Positions 8,850 through 17,289 of a stretch of DNA of 64,000 nt are shown here, piece after piece. Source of the DNA: CAUZIZ01 sp965219005 (GTDB taxonomy: Bacteria; Acidobacteriota; UBA6911; RPQK01; JAJDTT01); contig CBDCMS010000004.1 in assembly GCA_965219005.1 (NCBI GenBank), forward strand, positions 3,286,001-3,350,000, given 5' to 3'. Under the pieces are notes generated by a model. It had not been told where the DNA came from and ran no database searches. It saw only the letters and a list, made by a program, of their open reading frames with translations. Position 1 is the first letter of the stretch. Each line of letters opens with the position of its first letter. Position numbers and translations under genes: made by a program.

Positions 8850-10317
8850 AGGCGATGATCTCGTCCAATACTCGTCCGCCGATATCGGTCAGCCGGCGAA
8901 ATCGTCCGGCATGTAGGTAGGTCAGCCTCTCGTCGTTCAAACCCATCAGGTTCAGGATGGTTGCGTGGACGTCCCGGAGCGGGATCTGTTCTTCCAATGC
9001 CCGGAGACCGAATTCATCGGTCGCGCCGGTGGTGGCCCCACCCTTGACGTCTCCGCCGGCTAGCCACATGGCTAGCGTGAACTGGTTGTGATCTCGCCCA
9101 GGTTTCTTTGTCTTGAGGTCATTGAGGAACGGGGTGCGCCCCATCTCCGAAGCCCATACCACCAGCGTTTCGTCTAACAAGCCACGCTGCTTGAGATCCT
9201 TGAGCAGGGCAGCCACCGGCTGGTCCACCTCTTTCGCATGGTAGGGCATTCTCTCACCCACATTGCCATGGTCGTCCCAGCTGTATTTGCTGATCTCCAC
9301 CCCGTGCACGAGCAAGGTGTAGCGAACTCCCTTCTCCACCAGCCGTCTAGCCAGCAGGCATTGTCGCCCGAACCCAGCCGTCATCGGATCGTCCAGCCCG
9401 TATAGCTTCTTGGTCGTCTCCGATTCACTGGCCAGATCCACAACCTCTGGAGCTTCGGCCTGCATGCGGAAGGCAAGCTCGTAGGCGTTGATCCGGGCTT
9501 CCAACTCGGAGGCCCCAGGACGATTCTCGGAATGTGCTTCATTGATCGCCTTAAGGAGATCGAACTCTTTTCGCTGTTGCTGCCTGCTCAGCCCTTCGGG
9601 CAGATCCAGATGCAGTATTGGCGTGCCCTTGGAGCGAAGCATCGTTCCCTGATAGGTAGCGGGAAGGTAGCCGTTCCCCCACACCGCCGTGCCGTTCATG
9701 GGAGCGCCCCTGGGATCCTGGACCACGACGTAACCCGGCAGATTCTGGTTGGGACTTCCCAGACCATAGCTCATCCAGGCGCCGACCGAAGGGTCCCCCT
9801 GAAACTGGGAGCCGGTGTTCATGTGCATGGTGGCCGGACCATGATTGTTGTTGTCCAGCTCAATCCCATAGATGAACGCCAGATCATCTATGCACTCGCC
9901 GATATTGGGGAACAGCGTGGAGATGTAGCGCCCCGACTGACCGTATCTCTTGAACTCAAACGGGCTTGGAATCACGCGGTGGGGGTGTTTGAGATAGCCT
10001 TCAATCTCACCCGAAAGACCGGGAAGCTTGGGCATGGGTTTATCAGCGTACTTCTGCAGGGTGGGCTTGTAATCGAAGGTGTCTACATGACTCACACCGC
10101 CTGCCATGAACATGAAGATGCAGTGCTTGGCCTTCCGAGGCAGATGCTGCGGCTTGACGGCCAGCGGGTCCTCACCGGTAGTTGCTTCCAACTCGTCGGA
10201 CAGCATACCGCCCAGCGCCAAGGCTCCGATCCCATTCACGGTCCGGCAAAGAAAGTTTCTGCGGGAGAGGGCCGGGTGGCGTGAAATCAACTCAAGAGTC
10301 TTGCGGTCATCCATCAT
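8848..10317 (-). CDS. DUF1501 domain-containing protein (Tat-exported)
   Basis: A 489-residue DUF1501 protein, a family with an alkaline-phosphatase/sulfatase-like fold and unknown reaction. The N-terminus has a twin-arginine-type signal (SRRNFLCRTVNGIGALALGG, about residues 18-37). Next comes the family motif KHCIFMFMAGGVSHVDTFD, then SKYSWDDHGN near 345, ETLVVWASEMGRTPF near 385 and GRDHNQFTLAMWLAGG near 409, which hold the conserved Asp, His and Glu. Its start is 6 nt downstream of the stop of the DUF1549/DUF1553 gene, so the two form an operon. This pairing occurs three times in the window and is typical of Acidobacteriota and the PVC group. Confidence 0.85.
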   Translation of the reverse strand: MMDDRKTLELISRHPALSRRNFLCRTVNGIGALALGGMLSDELEATTGEDPLAVKPQHLPRKAKHCIFMFMAGGVSHVDTFDYKPTLQKYADKPMPKLPGLSGEIEGYLKHPHRVIPSPFEFKRYGQSGRYISTLFPNIGECIDDLAFIYGIELDNNNHGPATMHMNTGSQFQGDPSVGAWMSYGLGSPNQNLPGYVVVQDPRGAPMNGTAVWGNGYLPATYQGTMLRSKGTPILHLDLPEGLSRQQQRKEFDLLKAINEAHSENRPGASELEARINAYELAFRMQAEAPEVVDLASESETTKKLYGLDDPMTAGFGRQCLLARRLVEKGVRYTLLVHGVEISKYSWDDHGNVGERMPYHAKEVDQPVAALLKDLKQRGLLDETLVVWASEMGRTPFLNDLKTKKPGRDHNQFTLAMWLAGGDVKGGATTGATDEFGLRALEEQIPLRDVHATILNLMGLNDERLTYLHAGRFRRLTDIGGRVLDEIIA

Positions 10318-10323
10318 CCCCTC

Positions 10324-12876
10324 CTAATCCACATAGATAAACTCATTACTGTTCAGCAGAACCCGACAGAGAGCCAACAGGGTGTCCTCTAGCGATCCCA
10401 CCGAACCCAGGGATTCCTTCACTTGCTCCAACTCCCAGTCCCTTGGCTTTCGTCCCAGCGACAATTGAAAGGCCCGAAGATAGCCCTTGTCGACATCCGA
10501 GTTCGTCTCTTTCAACACTCTATTGGCAAAATGCCGGACTTCCTCGTTCACGAACTCACCATCGTACATGGTAAGTGCCTGCAAAGCCGTCACAGAGTTT
10601 CTTCGATGATCGCGGGAATCATTGCATACAGGAGCATCGAAAAGCTCCAGAAGAGGAAGACTCAGCGACCGCCGCTGGTAGGTGTAGATACTCCGTTTTC
10701 GTCCTTCAGGTCCGTGGGTGGTCTCCCAGATGTTGACCGTCTGCACCTTCTGGGCTTCATCCAGCCCCTTGGGCAAGGGCGGAAACACAGCAGGCCCTCC
10801 CCGGGCGGAATTCAAACGTCCACTGACTGCGAGAATGCTGTCCCGAATGACCTCACCGTCGAGACGGCGCCGATTGAATCGCCAAAGCAGACGGTTGTCT
10901 CTGTCGATTTTCTCGGCCTGGGAGTCCTGCCGGATCGACGCCTGCCTATAGGTGGCGGAATTCAGAATAAGACGATGCATCGCCTTGACACTCCATTTCG
11001 CTTTCACGAAACGGGTAGACAGCCAGTCCAGCAGTTCCGGATGGGAAGGAGGAGCCCCATTTTTACCGAAATCGCTGGGCGTCGCCACAATACCCCGACC
11101 AAAATGATGCTGCCACATACGATTGACCATGACGCGAGCGGTCAGCGGATTGTCGGGGCTCGCAATCCAGTTGGCCAGCACCAGCCTCCGGAAACGTGTG
11201 GGGATGCTCTTGAAGCGATCCTGAATCAAAACGGCGGGGTTGGAATGTCCTTCGATAGCGCTCAGGAAACCCGGCTTGACCGGCTCACCCGGACGGTTCC
11301 ACTCCCCACGCTGCAAGACGTAGGTGGTGGGGACGTTCGGTCCGTAGGGGGGGCCCAGTGCGTGTGTCAGAGACATGGCTAGAGGCGCCACCCGAAGGAT
11401 GGCTTTCTTCAACCGTCCAACCCGTTCGTTGTATCGAGCAAATTCCTGTATCTCGGCATCTGAAAAGATAGTCTTTTTCTTTCCGAAGTCGGATGAAGTG
11501 TTATCACTTTCGCTATCAATGGCTTTCCGCAAATCAGCGAGGGCCAGTTCTTTCTCCTTCTCCTCCTCACCCTCTTCCTTTGGGGCTTTCTCATTCTCAG
11601 ATTCCCTTTGCTTTTTCAGCCTGACTAACAGGGGCTCATAGAATCCCTTGAAATTGGCCTCGGTCTCTTCCAAGTCTTTCGTGAATTTGGCCCGTTCCCT
11701 GCCGGCCCACTCCTTTTCTCCGGGCTTGTAGAATTCAGCCGGCTGTGGGCCACCCAGTTGCTGAATATCGTCGGCGTAGGGCCGGGCGATCTGGACAGTC
11801 GAGAAAAATGCCTTCATCCGATAGAAATCCTTGGTCGGAATCGAGTCGTATTTGTGGTCATGGCATTTAGCACAGCCAACCGTCATCCCCAAAAACACCG
11901 ATCCTACTGTGGAGGTCATTTCACTGAGAATGACATCCCGATCCTCCTCCCCGCGCGGCTCGGTGAAGGGCGCCAGACGCAGGAACGTCAGAGCGACTGA
12001 TTTCTCGGGGTCTGGCGTTGGGATCGCCTTAAAGGGAAAAACCTCCAACTCGAATTCGTCGCCCGCTATCTGCTCTTTGACGAACTCGTCGTAGGGTTTG
12101 TCATTGTTGAAGGCATCAATGACGTAATCGCGATATCTCCAGGCGTGGGGATACTCGGGATCCCCTTCGAAGCCGTTGGTGTCGGCGTAGCGCGCCAGGT
12201 CCAGCCAATGGCGTCCCCAACGTTCGCCGTAACGAGAATCGTCGAGCAAGCGATCGACCAGGGCCTGGTAGTTGGAGGAAGAACTATCGGCCACAAACGC
12301 CTCCACTTCTTCCGGAGGTGGAGGCAACCCGATCAAATCGAAATAGAGACGGCGAACGAGTGCCCCGGGCTCGGCCTCCCGGGCCGGCGCCAGGCCCTTC
12401 CCTTCCAGCTTGGCGAAAATGAAGTTGTCAATTTCGTTTCGGACTCGCTGCTCATTCTCTACGGCGGGAGGATCACGAGGTACCGACTTTTTAAAGGCCC
12501 AATAGCGGCCTTCCTGTTTGGCAGCCTCCAAGACCTCCGGAGATAGGTTTTTGATCCAGTCCTCTACGATGCTGATATCCGTCTTCTGCAACTCACCGCC
12601 AAATGGCATTTGAGGCTTGATCTCCCCGCGCAGCATCTTCACCAGTGGACTCCCGTCCGGGTTACCCGGTTTCACGGCAATGCCGTGCTTGGCACCGCCC
12701 GAGATCACGCTCTCGATGTCCTCGACAGAGAATCCGCTGGTTCGCTTGCTCTCGTCGTGGCAGCCAAGGCACTTGGCCTTGAGGATCGCATGAATTTTCT
12801 CTTCGAAGACATCACGGGCCCTGAGAGGGCTTGCGGAAAGCAGGAGTGCCACAAGGGCAAGAGGGAGAATGCGCAT
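10324..12876 (-). CDS. DUF1549/DUF1553 protein with planctomycete-type cytochrome c domain (PSCyt1)
   Basis: I place the start at the ATG at 12876 (MRILPLALVALLLSASPLRA, a clean signal peptide), giving 850 residues; an in-frame start at 12909 only adds a hydrophilic leader. A haem-binding CLGCH lies at residues 36-40 in the PSCyt1 domain. DUF1549 follows (about 130-330, with YGERWGRHWLDLARYADTNG and a second CAKCHDHKYD), then a charged Glu/Lys-rich linker near 430-480, and DUF1553 (RRLVLANWIASPDNPLTARV through the C-terminus). The protein should be periplasmic or surface-exposed and carry one or two c-type haems. It precedes the DUF1501 gene in an operon. Its substrate is unknown. Confidence 0.85.
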   Translation of the reverse strand: MRILPLALVALLLSASPLRARDVFEEKIHAILKAKCLGCHDESKRTSGFSVEDIESVISGGAKHGIAVKPGNPDGSPLVKMLRGEIKPQMPFGGELQKTDISIVEDWIKNLSPEVLEAAKQEGRYWAFKKSVPRDPPAVENEQRVRNEIDNFIFAKLEGKGLAPAREAEPGALVRRLYFDLIGLPPPPEEVEAFVADSSSSNYQALVDRLLDDSRYGERWGRHWLDLARYADTNGFEGDPEYPHAWRYRDYVIDAFNNDKPYDEFVKEQIAGDEFELEVFPFKAIPTPDPEKSVALTFLRLAPFTEPRGEEDRDVILSEMTSTVGSVFLGMTVGCAKCHDHKYDSIPTKDFYRMKAFFSTVQIARPYADDIQQLGGPQPAEFYKPGEKEWAGRERAKFTKDLEETEANFKGFYEPLLVRLKKQRESENEKAPKEEGEEEKEKELALADLRKAIDSESDNTSSDFGKKKTIFSDAEIQEFARYNERVGRLKKAILRVAPLAMSLTHALGPPYGPNVPTTYVLQRGEWNRPGEPVKPGFLSAIEGHSNPAVLIQDRFKSIPTRFRRLVLANWIASPDNPLTARVMVNRMWQHHFGRGIVATPSDFGKNGAPPSHPELLDWLSTRFVKAKWSVKAMHRLILNSATYRQASIRQDSQAEKIDRDNRLLWRFNRRRLDGEVIRDSILAVSGRLNSARGGPAVFPPLPKGLDEAQKVQTVNIWETTHGPEGRKRSIYTYQRRSLSLPLLELFDAPVCNDSRDHRRNSVTALQALTMYDGEFVNEEVRHFANRVLKETNSDVDKGYLRAFQLSLGRKPRDWELEQVKESLGSVGSLEDTLLALCRVLLNSNEFIYVD

Positions 12877-13035
12877 AACGCTTTCTTGTGTCGGCAACTG
12901 TGGCCACAATTATAGGCGAATTTCACCTCGGCCTGAAACCGTTGGAGACGAGACCGCTTTCGTGTTAGCTTTCTCCAACACACTGCCGTTCATCTGAGGC
13001 ATCAGGAATGAAGATTTTCAATTCACGTGAGACTA

Positions 13036-13196
13036 GTACCCTGTCAACTTCGAGATTGTGGGTTATGGACGAGTCATGGTGGTCGAGGTCAAGGCGCGCG
13101 GCCGTAGACATAGTTTGGCCTACGTCGAGGACGCGCAACACAGAGATCGGCCGCCAGGGCCGTTCAGAACCTACAATTTCGAGGTTGACAGGGTAC
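13036..13196. mobile_element. MITE-like element, 161 bp
   Basis: The ends are imperfect inverted repeats of 24 bp (GTACCCTGTCAACTTCGAGA... on the left, GTACCCTGTCAACCTCGAAA... on the right strand, two mismatches). It is flanked by TA on both sides. The interior begins with CGAGGTCAAGGC and has CACAGAGATCGG further on, matching the interior of the element at 21987-22258. No transposase is encoded. It lies in the 341-nt gap upstream of iolG; the rest of that gap shows nothing recognisable. Confidence 0.75.
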
Positions 13197-13217
13197 TAGG
13201 TCTGGGAGGCGATGGGC

Positions 13218-14219
13218 GTGATCCGAATCGGTTTGTTTGGTTGTGGGCGCATCGGCCGGATGCACGCCGCTAACATCGCGAGCCATCCCGGCTTTGAACT
13301 CTTGCAAGTCTATGATGTCGTAGAAGCCGCGGCTCAAGAGACCGCCGCGCAGTTCGGCGCGAGCGCTGTGAGCGCTCCGGAGATCATTTTGGAAGGCTCC
13401 GAGGCAGACGCCGTGATGATCGCCACTTCCACCGACGCACATGCCGACCTAATCGAAGCAGCCGCCCGCGCCGGCAAGGCCGTCTTCTGCGAGAAACCCA
13501 TCGACCTGTCCCTCGAAAGGGTGAATCAGTGTCGGGACGTTATCGCGGGCTGCGACGTGCCCATCCAGATTGGCTTCAATCGCCGCTTCGATCCTGGCCA
13601 TCGGGCGGCCCGTGATGCGATGCGGCGAGGGGAGATAGGCGATCTTCACCAGGTGCTCATTACCTCGCGGGATCCAGAGATTCCACCGCGCGCTTACCTG
13701 GAGGTGGCGGGGGGGTTGCTGCGGGATATGACCATCCACGATTTCGATCTCGCCCGATTCATGCTGGGCGAGGAGCCGACCGAGGTGTTTGCCATCGCCG
13801 GCGCACTAGGGGATCCCAGGCTTGGTGCCGAGCTCGACGAGGTCGACTCAGCCATGATCACCCTGCGCACCGCGACCGGACGCATGTGCCACATCAACAA
13901 CTCTCGCTCGGCCGTCTACGGTTACGACCAGCGCGTCGAACTCCTCGGGGACCAGGGGATGCTCGTCTCGGACAACCGCCGCGCCCACGAGCTTCGGCGC
14001 TTCACCGCCAGTCAAGCCGGCATCCGCGAGCCCTATCTCTACTTTTTTGTGGAACGGTATCATGAGGCCTATGTCGCCGAGCTGGACGCTTTCGCTGCAG
14101 CCGTCGAGCAAGGTGGCCCCTGTGAGGTCACGTTCGAAGACGGGTGCCGCGCCTTGATGCTGGCCGAGGCCGCCTACGAATCCCTGGCCAGCGGACGCAT
14201 GGTCCAGGTGGCGGAATAG
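13218..14219 (+). CDS. iolG: Inositol 2-dehydrogenase (Gfo/Idh/MocA family)
   Basis: The 333-residue protein has the NAD motif GLFGCGRIGRMHAANI (from residue 5), FCEKPIDLS near 94, IQIGFNRRFDPGH near 121 and GGLLRDMTIHDFDLARFMLG near 168, the set typical of IolG, which oxidises myo-inositol to scyllo-inosose. I choose the GTG at 13218 because GGAGG at 13205-13209 is 8 nt before it but only 2 nt before the ATG at 13212, which would add two residues. The gene precedes an ABC sugar importer, and with iolE and iolD some 10 kb upstream it completes the first three inositol steps. The exact substrate isomer is not certain. Confidence 0.8.
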   Translation: MIRIGLFGCGRIGRMHAANIASHPGFELLQVYDVVEAAAQETAAQFGASAVSAPEIILEGSEADAVMIATSTDAHADLIEAAARAGKAVFCEKPIDLSLERVNQCRDVIAGCDVPIQIGFNRRFDPGHRAARDAMRRGEIGDLHQVLITSRDPEIPPRAYLEVAGGLLRDMTIHDFDLARFMLGEEPTEVFAIAGALGDPRLGAELDEVDSAMITLRTATGRMCHINNSRSAVYGYDQRVELLGDQGMLVSDNRRAHELRRFTASQAGIREPYLYFFVERYHEAYVAELDAFAAAVEQGGPCEVTFEDGCRALMLAEAAYESLASGRMVQVAE

Positions 14220-14507
14220 TGGTGAAGTGGTCGAGTGATCAGTGGTGGAGTGATCAGTGGTGCAGTGAGCGGTGCCGGAAACAGCTACAGCCAACAGAGC
14301 CGCGAGCGACTTGGCTTGTCTGCAATATGAGCCCAAGTTCCGAGGAGCGACCGGTCAACAGCACAATCTCTTCCGAACTCAGCCAGAGTTTTCCGCTGAA
14401 AGACCCGGCTCCCAGCCGACTGGGCTGACCGGGGTAATGGCCAAACTGTCGCGACCGCAATCGTTGCGGCAGCATCCTGGCTGCATCGAGCATGGAGAGG
14501 CGATCAA
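14220..14507. repeat. Dispersed repeat copy between iolG and the importer genes
   Basis: The stretch opens with iterated GTGATCAGTGG units (14235-14263) and continues into CAGCTACAGCCAACAGAGCC at about 14280. The same two blocks occur in the same order at about 33846-33915 (GTGATCAGTGAACAGTACCG, then the identical CAGCTACAGCC block). The following 60 nt are also similar (GAGGAG...CAACAGCA-AATCTC). No gene is present. Confidence 0.6.
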
Positions 14508-15248
14508 ATGGCGTTGCTGGAGCTTCGGAGCGTCGAGAAGCATTTCGGTGCAATTGAGGCGCTGCGTGGCGTTGACCTGAATCTGAAAGCCGGAGAAGTG
14601 CTCGGGCTCATGGGAGACAACGGCGCCGGCAAGTCCACGCTCGTCAAAATCGTTGCCGGAAACTACCCGCCCAGCGCCGGCGACCTGCTGATCGAAGGGA
14701 ACCCGAAGCAATTCCACCGCCCCTTGGACGCGCGCGAGCAGGGGATCGAAATTGTCTACCAAGAGCTTGCGCTCTGCGACAACCTGACGGCTGCGGCCAA
14801 CGTCTTCCTCGGCCGCGAGCTCAGGCGGCGCATCGGCTTCATCAGCGTCATCGACTACGGCGCTATGTATCGCAGAGCAGCCGAGCTGTTCCAGGAACTC
14901 AAATCAGAAACGCGCCCCCGGGACCTGGTCGGGCAGATGTCGGGCGGACAGCGCCAGGCGGTTGCGATTGCTCGCACGCGCCTGTCAGATCCCAAGATTG
15001 TGCTGATGGACGAGCCGACCGCGGCCATCTCCGTGCGTCAAATATCCGAGGTTCTGGATCTGATTCGGCGATTGCGAGACAACGATATCGCCGTGATTCT
15101 CATCTCTCATCGCATGCCGGACGTCTTTGCCGTGTGCGACCGCGTCGCTGTTCTGCGGCGCGGCGAAAAGGTGGCCGACAAGGCCATCGCCAACAGTTCA
15201 CCCGAGGAAATCACCGGTCTGATCACCGGTGCGATCGCGCGAGCATGA
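14508..15248 (+). CDS. Sugar ABC transporter ATP-binding protein
   Basis: A 246-residue single-domain ATPase of the carbohydrate-uptake CUT2 type. Walker A is GDNGAGKST (about 37-45), the Q-loop lies in IVYQELALCDNL near 82, the signature is MSGGQRQAVAIAR near 145, Walker B is IVLMDEPTAA near 164, and the H-loop is ILISHRMPDV near 198. It is half the size of RbsA/XylG-type double ATPases, as in FrcA-like systems. GGAGAGG precedes the ATG. The last four bases, ATGA, overlap the start of the permease gene. Placement after iolG suggests an inositol importer, which is inference. Confidence 0.85.
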   Translation: MALLELRSVEKHFGAIEALRGVDLNLKAGEVLGLMGDNGAGKSTLVKIVAGNYPPSAGDLLIEGNPKQFHRPLDAREQGIEIVYQELALCDNLTAAANVFLGRELRRRIGFISVIDYGAMYRRAAELFQELKSETRPRDLVGQMSGGQRQAVAIARTRLSDPKIVLMDEPTAAISVRQISEVLDLIRRLRDNDIAVILISHRMPDVFAVCDRVAVLRRGEKVADKAIANSSPEEITGLITGAIARA

Positions 15249-16249
15249 CAAGAGCAACGCAACCGGATCTAGAGACGCTCGCCAGCCAGCGGCAAGTCTC
15301 CGCCGTCCAATCCTTGTTCCACAGCCAGCCTTTCTGGGTTTTGGTCGCCCTCTGCACGATCGCTCTCATCATGTCGATGATCTCCGACACCTTTATGACC
15401 GAGCGCAATCTCTACAACACCACTCGGAATTTTGCCTTCGTTGGCATCATGGCACTCGGCATGACCGCCGTCATCATCACTGCGGGCATCGACCTGTCGG
15501 TAGGCTCCCTGATGGGGCTGTGTGGTATCGCAGTAGGTCTCGTCATGCAGTCGGGGCTGTCCATCTGGCTTGGATTCGGTGCCTGTATGGGGGTCGCTTT
15601 GGTCGTGGGTCTGATCAACGGGGTGCTTGTCGCGTACCTGAAGCTGGCACCCTTCGTCGCGACTCTGGGCATGCTCGCTATCGCACGATCCGCGGGAATG
15701 GTCATTTCCAACAACAAGATGATCTATGAGTTCGGTCCGGATCAGGAGCTGTTCGAGTGGATCGGTGGTGAAGACACGTTTGGAGTACCCAACCCGGTGT
15801 GGCTGCTCCTTATTTTGACGTTCGTATTCTGGTTCGCCTTCCGGTACACGAACTGGGGTCGCTGGGTATTTGCCGTGGGTGGAAACCGGGAGGCAGCGAG
15901 GCTCACCGGCATCCCGGTCGAGCGCGTGATCGTGTCCGTGTACGTGATCAGCTCGTTGACAGCTGCACTATCCGCATTCTTGATAGTGGGCTGGTTCGGA
16001 TCGGTTACCAACGCGTTGGGCCAGACCCAGGAACTGAACGTCATTGCTGCTTCGGTGATTGGTGGTGCCAATCTGATGGGAGGCTACGGGTATGCCATCG
16101 GGGCGCCGATTGGCGCTGCGCTGGTCGAGGTCATTCGCAACAGCTTGCTGCTGGCGGGTGTGGAGCCCTTGTGGCAAGGTACCTTCGTCGGTGCTTTCAT
16201 CATCCTTGCGGTGCTGCTACAGCGGCTGCGAGGCAAAAGGGGAGACTAA
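15245..16249 (+). CDS. Sugar ABC transporter permease (CUT2 / RbsC-like)
   Basis: This 334-residue inner-membrane protein starts at the ATG that overlaps the upstream TGA stop (ATGA), the usual sign of translational coupling. After a 35-residue cytoplasmic leader it has about eight to ten membrane spans and the family hallmarks ALGMTAVIITAGIDLSVGS (near 80), INGVLVAYLKLAPFVATLG (near 125), GGNREAARLTGI (near 212) and ASVIGGANLMGGYGYAIG (near 265). It would form the translocation pore with the ATPase before it and take substrate from the binding protein after it. Confidence 0.88.
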   Translation: MTRATQPDLETLASQRQVSAVQSLFHSQPFWVLVALCTIALIMSMISDTFMTERNLYNTTRNFAFVGIMALGMTAVIITAGIDLSVGSLMGLCGIAVGLVMQSGLSIWLGFGACMGVALVVGLINGVLVAYLKLAPFVATLGMLAIARSAGMVISNNKMIYEFGPDQELFEWIGGEDTFGVPNPVWLLLILTFVFWFAFRYTNWGRWVFAVGGNREAARLTGIPVERVIVSVYVISSLTAALSAFLIVGWFGSVTNALGQTQELNVIAASVIGGANLMGGYGYAIGAPIGAALVEVIRNSLLLAGVEPLWQGTFVGAFIILAVLLQRLRGKRGD

Positions 16250-16293
16250 ATGCTTCCCGGTTGTAGCGTTCCGAAATGGAGGAGTTTCTGAAA

Positions 16294-17283
16294 ATGAACC
16301 GTTGTCTCATCACTACCGCGGCGGCACTGATGGCGCTCGGCACGGTGGCCACCGCTCAAAGCATGAGATTCGCACTCGTGCCCAAGGCCATGAACAACCC
16401 GTTCAACGACCTCGCTCGGGACGGGTGCTACCAGGCAGCTTCGGAGCTCCCGGACGTCGAGTGCTACTACATCGGCCCGAGCGAGCACAGCGAGATGGAG
16501 CAGATTCAGATCGTGCAAGATCTCATCAGTCAAGGAGTCGACGGAATCGCGGTCTCGCCATCCAACGCGCCTGCGATGGGCAAGGCATTGCGTCGCGCAA
16601 AGGCCGCCGGCATCGCTGTCATGACGTGGGACTCCGACCTGCTCGAATCCGACAAGGCCAACCGCGCGACCTATCTGGGCACGAAGAACTACGATATCGG
16701 TGTGCATCTCGCGAAGCTCACCCTGAAAATGAAGCCGCAAGGCGGGTCGATATGTCTGCAGACCGGTGGTGCGGCCGCGGCCAACCACAATGAACGATTG
16801 CAGGGTATTCGAGACACGCTGAGCGGCATCAGCAGTACCACGCCGCCCGGCAAAGCCCTGGCGGGCGAAAAGGGCTGGAAAGAGGTCGACGGCTGCCCCC
16901 TGATCACGGACGATGACAGTGCCAAGGCGGTGCAGGGACTTGCCGACATCCTCAACAAATATGGTGATCTCGACGTATTCATCTCCACAGGTGCCTTCAC
17001 CCAATGGTCGAACAACGCCTATCGCCAGGCGATTGCCCCGCATCGAGCGAGAATGGACAAGGGCGACTTGGTCGTCGTCGTGGCCGATACGTTACCCATG
17101 CAGATGCAGCAGCTGAAGTCCGGTGCGAGTCACGGCCAGGTGGGCCAGCGCCCATTCGAGATGGGTTACCAGGCCATATACGTGTTGAAGGATATCAAAG
17201 CGGGTAAGAAGGTAGACGACCCGATCTACACGGGCCTGGACGTGTGTGATCAGTCCAATGCCAACACCTGCCTGGGGCAGTAG
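16294..17283 (+). CDS. Periplasmic sugar-binding protein of the ABC importer
   Basis: A 329-residue type I periplasmic-binding protein (Peripla_BP_4). The start at 16294 is favoured over 16276 because a GGAGGAG ribosome site ends 9 nt before it and the protein then begins with a clean signal peptide (MNRCLITTAAALMALGTVATAQS). The mature part opens MRFALVPKAMNNPFNDLARDG, then carries DLISQGVDGIAVSPSNAPA and GIAVMTWDSDL, which shape the ligand pocket in ribose and inositol binders. It closes the operon. Next to iolG the ligand is plausibly inositol, which the sequence alone does not prove. Confidence 0.85.
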   Translation: MNRCLITTAAALMALGTVATAQSMRFALVPKAMNNPFNDLARDGCYQAASELPDVECYYIGPSEHSEMEQIQIVQDLISQGVDGIAVSPSNAPAMGKALRRAKAAGIAVMTWDSDLLESDKANRATYLGTKNYDIGVHLAKLTLKMKPQGGSICLQTGGAAAANHNERLQGIRDTLSGISSTTPPGKALAGEKGWKEVDGCPLITDDDSAKAVQGLADILNKYGDLDVFISTGAFTQWSNNAYRQAIAPHRARMDKGDLVVVVADTLPMQMQQLKSGASHGQVGQRPFEMGYQAIYVLKDIKAGKKVDDPIYTGLDVCDQSNANTCLGQ

Positions 17284-17289
17284 GGCCAG

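Noticed and set aside
9532..10284. 250-codon plus-strand frame opposite the first DUF1501 gene
   Set aside because: Shadow of the minus-strand gene, with no recognisable domain or ribosome site.
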